A stretch of DNA of 64,000 nt from an uncultured Sutterella sp. (GTDB taxonomy: Bacteria > Pseudomonadota > Gammaproteobacteria > Burkholderiales > Burkholderiaceae_F). Of this stretch, positions 60,201 through 64,000 are shown one piece after another. The DNA is taken from assembly GCA_905213905.1 (NCBI GenBank), contig CAJMKD010000007.1:29641-93640 (forward strand). Direction: 5' to 3'. Numbering within the stretch: the stretch's first letter is position 1; every line of letters begins with the position of its first letter. A program made the position numbers and the translations under genes. The notes under the pieces were generated by a model. That model saw only the letters and a program-made list of their open reading frames with translations, was not told the DNA's origin and searched no databases.

Positions 60201-62088
60201 GGGCCGGGAAACCGCCATGCAGCTCGCGCTTCGCATCTCGGGCGGCCCCGTTGAGGGCGAAGTGGGCGTGAAGGGCGGGCTCAACCGCAGCACGCTCGAC
60301 TGGAAGGGAAGCCTCACGGGCACGCATTTCTCAACGCCCGCGGGCCGCTGGGCGCAAAAGCGCGACATAGCGCTCGACTTCCGCTTCGCCGACCTCACGC
60401 TCGGCGTGGGCGCGCACTGCTGGACGAACGACAATGCCGAGGTGTGCCTCGCGCAGCCGATGCGTCTCGGGCGCAGCGGTTCGGCCAAAGTGAAGCTCGA
60501 AAAGCTCGACATGGCGATTCTGAAGCCCTATCTGCGTCGCCGCGATAAGGTTGAGGGCGTCGTGACGGGCGAAGCGGACGTCGACTGGGATCTTGACCGG
60601 GCGTCGCTCCCCAACGTGCGGGTGTCGCTCACGGGCGACGGCCTCAAGGGGCAGACCCGCTATCAGGGGATCCGCTTCCCCGTGACGCTCGAGCGGCTGC
60701 GCCTGCGCGCGGCGCTCGTCAACGGGCAGGCTTCTGCCGGCGTCGAGGTGCGCCCCGAAGGCGACGGCCTCATCACCGGAAACTTCACGGTCGACGACCT
60801 CGAGGGCGAGCGCCGCCTCGGCGGCCGGCTCACGATTGAAGACGTGACGCCATCGCTGCTCAAGCCCTTCTTTGCGCAGGGCGAAACGGCCGCAGGCCGC
60901 ATGAATGCGGATCTGCAGGCGGGCGGCACCCTGAAGTCGCCGGAGCTCTTCGGGGACTTCAAGCTCGAGCAGCTCTCCTTTGATGCCACGTATCTGCCGA
61001 TCGACATGAAGCCGAGCGATCTGCTGCTCCATTTTGCGGGCCAAAGCTCCAAGCTCGACGCCGCGCTCAAGACGGGCACGGGCGACGTGCGCATCACCGG
61101 GAGCGCCGAATGGCGGGATCTTGCTGACTGGCGGGCGTCCGTTGCGGTTGAGAGCGACAAAATCCGCGTCTCAATGCCGCCCATGATCGAGGTCGATGTC
61201 CAGACGGACGTCAAGGCAGAGGCCACGCCCGCGCTCATCAGCCTCTCGGGGACGGTCGACGTGCCCTGGGCGAACATCACGGTGGGCGAGCTCCCTGCGT
61301 CGGGCGTTTCCGTCTCGAAGGACGAAGTGATGCTCGACGAGAACCTCAACCCGGTCGTGACGCCGGGCTCGCCCATCGCGCTCAAGAGTTCGGTGCTCGT
61401 CAAGATCGGCGACCGCGTCTCGATCGACGCCTTCGGACTCAAGGCCGGCCTCACGGGCGGCATCTACATCGTTCAGAACGACGACAAGCTCGGCTTGAAC
61501 GGCCAGATCAAAATTCCCTACGGGCGCTTCCATGCCTACGGGCAGGATCTGCTCATCCGCAAGGGGACGATCTTCTTCACGGGCCCCGCGGAAAATCCGT
61601 CGCTCGACATTGAGGCCATCCGCAACCCGGACGCCACGGAAGACGATGTGACGGCCGGCATCCGCGTGGGCGGCACCGCCGCCAATCCGAAGGTGACGCT
61701 CTTTTCCGACCCGGCGAAGTCGCAGTCGGAAACGCTCAGCTATCTTATCCGCGGCCAGGGGCTCGGCTCCGACGACGAGGGCGGCTCCTCAGCGATGACG
61801 AGCATGCTGATTGGGCTTGGCGCCACGACCGGCAACGGCATCATGACCGAGATCGGCGACACGCTCGGCATCGAAGGTCTTGGGCTCGACACGACGGGCG
61901 TGGGCGAGAGCTCGCAGGTTGTGGTGAGCGGCTATGTGCTCCCGGGCCTGCAGGTGAAGTACGGGGTCGGCATCTTTGATTCGCTCGCGACCCTCACGCT
62001 GCGCTACCGGCTGATGCCGCGCCTCTACCTCGAGGCGGTTTCAAGCGTCGACCAGGCGCTCGACCTGCTTTACCGCTTCGACTTCTAA
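57223..62088 (+). CDS. tamB: translocation and assembly module inner-membrane protein TamB
   Basis: The 1621-residue protein is anchored by one N-terminal helix (ILKRTGAVLLGFLVLLAALAAFALWLVLTPEG) and forms a long beta-taco across the periplasm to TamA. The start of the repeat region, FRLERVEGDWRDLRLVNLAYK, is typical. The DUF490 C-terminal domain spans about residues 1280-1621 (GGIYIVQNDDKLGLNGQIKIPYGRFHAYGQDLLIRKGTIFFTGPAENPSLDIEAIRNPD). It is about 350 residues longer than E. coli TamB; low-complexity Ala/Glu/Ser inserts at about 275-330 and 615-665 explain much of this. It overlaps tamA by ATGA. Confidence 0.94.
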   Translation: MSPAALKILKRTGAVLLGFLVLLAALAAFALWLVLTPEGLTFAAHQAERFVPGFRLERVEGDWRDLRLVNLAYKAEGIDAAADEIRLGIDVDKLFEKTIIVKNVSLAGVRAQIDTAALGGAEPEPEEAPAAPFDPSVVPDFSVESIELTNVEALVDARAVRFERFAARIDWARGALAVPTVTLRSLFYEEPGISAGLAHLETAFDWNGRIAALPKFVLEDIRAKVPGAEGAVKRLIVEASADATTAGVEQLDLRRVLLEGLDARLEVPQPEASAAAATLAATGEEETPEQLAKSGEAAQQAASDAVPTAEGAQSGEQIAASQKASEGTPAKLLAPFPIRAADIALRDLSVNAYGSAAHLESFETGLEWQGSMVVVKPVRVKGLAAKLAEGAETAAPLEKPAAAPQFMSEEDAQIPPGGRPSQEEGGDAAENAAGAKKGPGEMLEALFDAPFIRTLPAVALPLDVTLEGFEASDWRLEGIPGAQDLKPLSPFLLERLVFRASLLDGHASLEGLKAQTSVFSLEASADAHLKGDWQAKAHAEIAADVAPFAPALGLARAPAALRLDLDGALLGKLSASLSLSGPVAATAQLSAEISRANLPFEASIEVPGLKWPLPGAKLEGASAAAPAGEAAKTPESKASKAASQKTAEAPSSGQAADSKFELKDFAFVMGGSVKDWHADMKGALTADMPSAGLKKPLSADLSLRAAGTPSRAKIEDLSLTTEIGRLALSGKAAWLRNLEWEAAARVEGVDAKKLMPKLPLTLDFNTSASGAVGLLERPGSWRVKLSNLTADGLIQGGLIRLRGTAVADSDRHAEIPGLFFTLGKNNLSLKGKADNVRDISLELKVDVPGLLNTIPGLKGTASGYVRLSGSAFRPAVAADLRADGLGWQSSFGIDAVRLKADVKNRVERRMRRPPAVALPAQAANAGKAEEAREQPAGAAQRPRRPRRIFTAEETMNHIAEAIASGELEGNLNLAVTGIRVGETTVREVNFTTKGRETAMQLALRISGGPVEGEVGVKGGLNRSTLDWKGSLTGTHFSTPAGRWAQKRDIALDFRFADLTLGVGAHCWTNDNAEVCLAQPMRLGRSGSAKVKLEKLDMAILKPYLRRRDKVEGVVTGEADVDWDLDRASLPNVRVSLTGDGLKGQTRYQGIRFPVTLERLRLRAALVNGQASAGVEVRPEGDGLITGNFTVDDLEGERRLGGRLTIEDVTPSLLKPFFAQGETAAGRMNADLQAGGTLKSPELFGDFKLEQLSFDATYLPIDMKPSDLLLHFAGQSSKLDAALKTGTGDVRITGSAEWRDLADWRASVAVESDKIRVSMPPMIEVDVQTDVKAEATPALISLSGTVDVPWANITVGELPASGVSVSKDEVMLDENLNPVVTPGSPIALKSSVLVKIGDRVSIDAFGLKAGLTGGIYIVQNDDKLGLNGQIKIPYGRFHAYGQDLLIRKGTIFFTGPAENPSLDIEAIRNPDATEDDVTAGIRVGGTAANPKVTLFSDPAKSQSETLSYLIRGQGLGSDDEGGSSAMTSMLIGLGATTGNGIMTEIGDTLGIEGLGLDTTGVGESSQVVVSGYVLPGLQVKYGVGIFDSLATLTLRYRLMPRLYLEAVSSVDQALDLLYRFDF

Positions 62089-62109
62089 AGAGCCGGCCGC
62101 ACCCGCCTC

Positions 62110-62157
62110 AAAAGGAAAACCGCACAAGCCTCATGGGCCGTGCGGTTTTCTCCTTTT
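62110..62157 (+). terminator. terminator of tamAB
   Basis: AAAGGAAAACCGCAC pairs with GTGCGGTTTTCTCCTTTT (one bulge); the right arm ends in TTTT. It sits between tamB and a convergent minus-strand gene. Confidence 0.75.
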
Positions 62158-62184
62158 GGCTGCTTGGCAGCTTGGGCGCTCTGA

Positions 62185-62727
62185 TTACTGCGCCGACGAT
62201 GCGCCGGTGCCAGCTTTCAGACGTTCAATTTCGGCGCGCTTCTTTTCGAGTTCGAGCTGCGCGCGGTCGCGAGCGAGCTCGGCGCTTGCCTTGTGATCGG
62301 CCACGCTCGACTCCACTTCGGCGCGGCGCGCCTCAACGTCGAGACGGCGCAGCTCGAGTTCGAGCTCGCGCGCTTCGTCTTTATACTTTTCGAGCTTCGC
62401 GGCCTTTTCGGCTTTGGCCTTGGCTGCGGCGCGGTTCTGCTCGGCGCGAATGCGCTCGGCCTTGGCGCGCTCGACGCGCGCCTTGTTGTCGGCTTCTTCG
62501 CGCGCGGCCTGCGCCTTGGCGGCAGCGGCCTGATCGGCTTCTGCCTTGGCGCGCGCCTGCGCTTCAATCTGCATCTGCGTGTCGCGCACGACGCTGATGT
62601 TGTAGTCGATGGCCGCCTGTCCGATATCCTCCGTTGCGGGCGGCACGGTCGAGGAAGCGGCGAAGACGCCGCCCGCAGAGGCGAGGGCGAGGCTCATGCA
62701 GAGTGCGTTCAGAATGCGTTTCTTCAC
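62185..62727 (-). CDS. exported coiled-coil protein of unknown function
   Basis: The 180-residue protein has a Sec signal peptide (MKKRILNALCMSLALASAGGVFA) and then, from about residue 50 to 170, an almost unbroken helix of Ala, Glu, Lys and Arg with heptad pattern (LEKYKDEARELELELRRLDVEARRAEVESS). It is probably a periplasmic coiled coil. It lies 42 bases behind the glycine-zipper lipoprotein gene and is likely co-transcribed with it. No family is recognised; the sequence is too repetitive to trust similarity. Confidence 0.75.
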   Translation of the reverse strand: MKKRILNALCMSLALASAGGVFAASSTVPPATEDIGQAAIDYNISVVRDTQMQIEAQARAKAEADQAAAAKAQAAREEADNKARVERAKAERIRAEQNRAAAKAKAEKAAKLEKYKDEARELELELRRLDVEARRAEVESSVADHKASAELARDRAQLELEKKRAEIERLKAGTGASSAQ

Positions 62728-62769
62728 GATATGTACCTCAAGCGATTCGGTTCAGTCTTGAGCGCGCGA

Positions 62770-63297
62770 TTACCGCGGGCAGCCGTAGGGGTTGTTCGGC
62801 TGAATGCGGGTTTCATTCGGCCGCGGCTGAACAATGATGGCCGTGCCCGTCTTGAATTCGCAGGGGCGGCCCACCTGTGAGGACTGATACATGCGGCCGT
62901 CGAGCGTGCGGTAGACAAGCTGCACGCCGTCGGTGTAGGAGGTGCTGTTGCCGCCGCCGATGGCGTCGCCCGCCATGCCGCCCACAGCGCCGCCGGCGAG
63001 GCCGCCGAGAACGCGCGAGCTCGTGCTGTGGTTGTTGTGGTTGCCGATCGCGGCGCCGGCGATGGCGCCGAGCAGTGCGCCGGCAACACGGGCCGTTTCC
63101 CTGTTGTCGCTGTTGGGAACGGCGACGCGTGCGGGGTTGATTGCAATGATTTCAACCGTGCGCACTTCCTGCATCTGATTGACCTGGCTCACCGAATACG
63201 TGTCGGCGCGGTAAGCCGTGCCGTCGTTGGCGCAGCCCGAAAGCATGAGCGCGCCGATGGCGGCGCCGAGTGCGGCGAGGGCGGATTTCTTCTGCAT
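62770..63297 (-). CDS. glycine-zipper outer-membrane lipoprotein (SlyB-like)
   Basis: The 175-residue lipoprotein starts MQKKSALAALGAAIGALMLSGC, with a lipobox at Cys22. A glycine-zipper 2TM domain follows at about residues 70-115 (RVAGALLGAIAGAAIGNHNNHSTSSRVLGGLAGGAVGGMAGDAIGGG). The C-terminal domain (VQLVYRTLDGRMYQSSQVGRPCEFKTGTAIIVQP) is a small beta domain as in SlyB/Pcp. ATG 63297 has ACAGGAACAACAG upstream; 36 further in-frame codons are unsupported. Such proteins stabilise the outer membrane, often under PhoPQ-type control. Confidence 0.85.
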   Translation of the reverse strand: MQKKSALAALGAAIGALMLSGCANDGTAYRADTYSVSQVNQMQEVRTVEIIAINPARVAVPNSDNRETARVAGALLGAIAGAAIGNHNNHSTSSRVLGGLAGGAVGGMAGDAIGGGNSTSYTDGVQLVYRTLDGRMYQSSQVGRPCEFKTGTAIIVQPRPNETRIQPNNPYGCPR

Positions 63298-63862
63298 CTG
63301 TTGTTCCTGTAACGCTTCTTGGCGGGGCGCCTGTGCTTTGAGGCGCCGGGACAGAATTTGCGTCCGCAGCGCTTTCAGGGCAATCCCGCTTTTTCGATGT
63401 TGCATTATTATCCCGAACCTTCAATGCTGGCGGCTCGGGAGAAACGCTCGTTTTCCTTAAGAAGAACATACACCGTTCGCGCGAACCCCGCTTGATTCAG
63501 GGTCGTTCGGGCGCGTTCAGTTTTTAAAAGAACTGCAACTGAATGCAACGGCGAACCCGAGCGCGCCCAAGCGGATTCGCATCCGCAGGCTGCGTTTGCC
63601 GTCCGCTGCGATCGCGGCGTGACGGGCGGTGGTGCTTGTCGTTTTTCTGGGCGTAGCTGCACAGTCCGCGCCCTAGAATGTTGCAGTCGGCCGTGAGGCC
63701 GGCCACAAGCCGGGCGATGCGCACGAAGCCTCTTTTGGGCGTGCGTTTTTCCTGGGCGGCGAACTGTGCAAACGGAATAGGGCAGCGGCGATGCGGCAGA
63801 AGACTTCGGGAGATTCCTGCTGTTCCTGATATTTTATTTATTCAAATATAAAATTGCTCATT
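63298..63862. other. region between the lipoprotein and the IS607 recombinase
   Basis: No supported gene is seen. A GGCCGTGAGGCC hairpin lies at about 63690-63702. From about 63825 the sequence turns sharply AT-rich, which probably marks the left end of the inserted element. ATTTTAT/ATAAAAT repeats flank it at 63830-63853. Confidence 0.4.
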
Positions 63863-63870
63863 ATGAGCAA
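63854..63870 (+). promoter_or_regulatory. hairpin containing the recombinase start codon
   Basis: TTGCTCA-TTA-TGAGCAA is a perfect 7-base inverted repeat, and ATG 63863 begins in its loop. It could be an operator for self-repression or a translation-limiting hairpin. Confidence 0.5.
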
Positions 63871-64000
63871 GATATATCGCATAAGTGAATTTGCAAAACG
63901 GATCGGCCGGTCACCTTCAACTATCCGTCGATGGGAGGCAGAAGGGAAGATACGGGCAAAAAGGTTGGCGTCGGGGCATCGCTATTTTGACGAGTCCGAC
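63863..64000 (+). mobile_element. tnpA: IS607-family serine recombinase TnpA, N-terminal fragment
   Basis: The first 46 codons of a gene that runs off the window. MSKIYRISEFAKRIGRSPSTIRRWEAEGKI followed by SGHRYFDESD is the MerR-like HTH found at the N-terminus of IS607 transposases. These are serine site-specific recombinases that insert at short, weakly conserved targets without terminal inverted repeats. In intact elements a tnpB gene follows. The AT-rich, non-local codon use marks acquired DNA. The catalytic domain lies beyond the edge, so integrity is unknown. Confidence 0.8.

Noticed and set aside
63524..63724. Minus-strand frame of 66 codons before the IS607 element
   Set aside because: It has no ribosome site, no recognised family and competing open frames over the same bases.

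Overview
The window looks like a chromosomal segment of a GC-rich Gram-negative bacterium, most likely a gut-type Burkholderiales of the Sutterella/Parasutterella group. That placement is inferred from gene content: EF-P with Arg32 beside EarP, a general porin, aryl-sulfate sulfotransferases, a Pmp-like autotransporter, a complete System I cytochrome c maturation operon, and several M20 amidohydrolases with no sugar-pathway genes. No rRNA or tRNA gene was recognised. Most reading frames seen opposite real genes are GC-driven shadows.

Layout. 1-300 is the tail of an RND efflux pump. 635-4699 is a large autotransporter with a C9 tract in its upstream region. It is followed by a small double-HTH protein gene, an array of AT-rich palindromes and a decayed copy of that gene's 3' end (4832-5466). 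5578-8531 on the minus strand holds pyrE with a cytosine-deaminase-like amidohydrolase, then a membrane protein and a YgbA-family protein. 8788-11528 holds an M20 amidohydrolase and an MFS transporter. 11577-21943 is a minus-strand block: deoxycytidylate-deaminase-like protein, efp, earP, a giant DUF2157/GDYXXLXY membrane protein, an HD protein, pgsA, uvrC and a lipoprotein.

22365-29827 is ccmABCDEFGHI in one run, ending at a strong terminator. 30100-33399 holds a short Ala/Ser-run ORF, a strong terminator, then a DUF3100 membrane protein, a second small membrane protein and an M20 hydrolase, which together look like an uptake-and-hydrolysis cassette. Next come an orphan amino-acid-type binding protein, slmA, and the divergent pair ppsR/ppsA, in which PpsR controls PEP synthase by phosphorylation.

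39697-45565 holds a twin-arginine Pro-rich protein, an aryl-sulfate sulfotransferase lacking its N-terminus, an NfeD/QmcA membrane-quality-control pair and an orphan HydG. 45895-50378 holds an MFS transporter, a small RHH-like protein, a solitary type I-E-like CRISPR repeat, a third M20 hydrolase and a Lys/Ala/Pro-rich protein. 50903-57226 holds a porin, a full-length aryl-sulfate sulfotransferase divergent from a LysR regulator, and tamA. tamB follows (57223-62088); TamA/TamB would help assemble outer-membrane proteins such as the autotransporter at the start. The window closes with a coiled-coil periplasmic protein, a glycine-zipper lipoprotein, and the first 46 codons of an IS607-family serine recombinase cut by the window edge.
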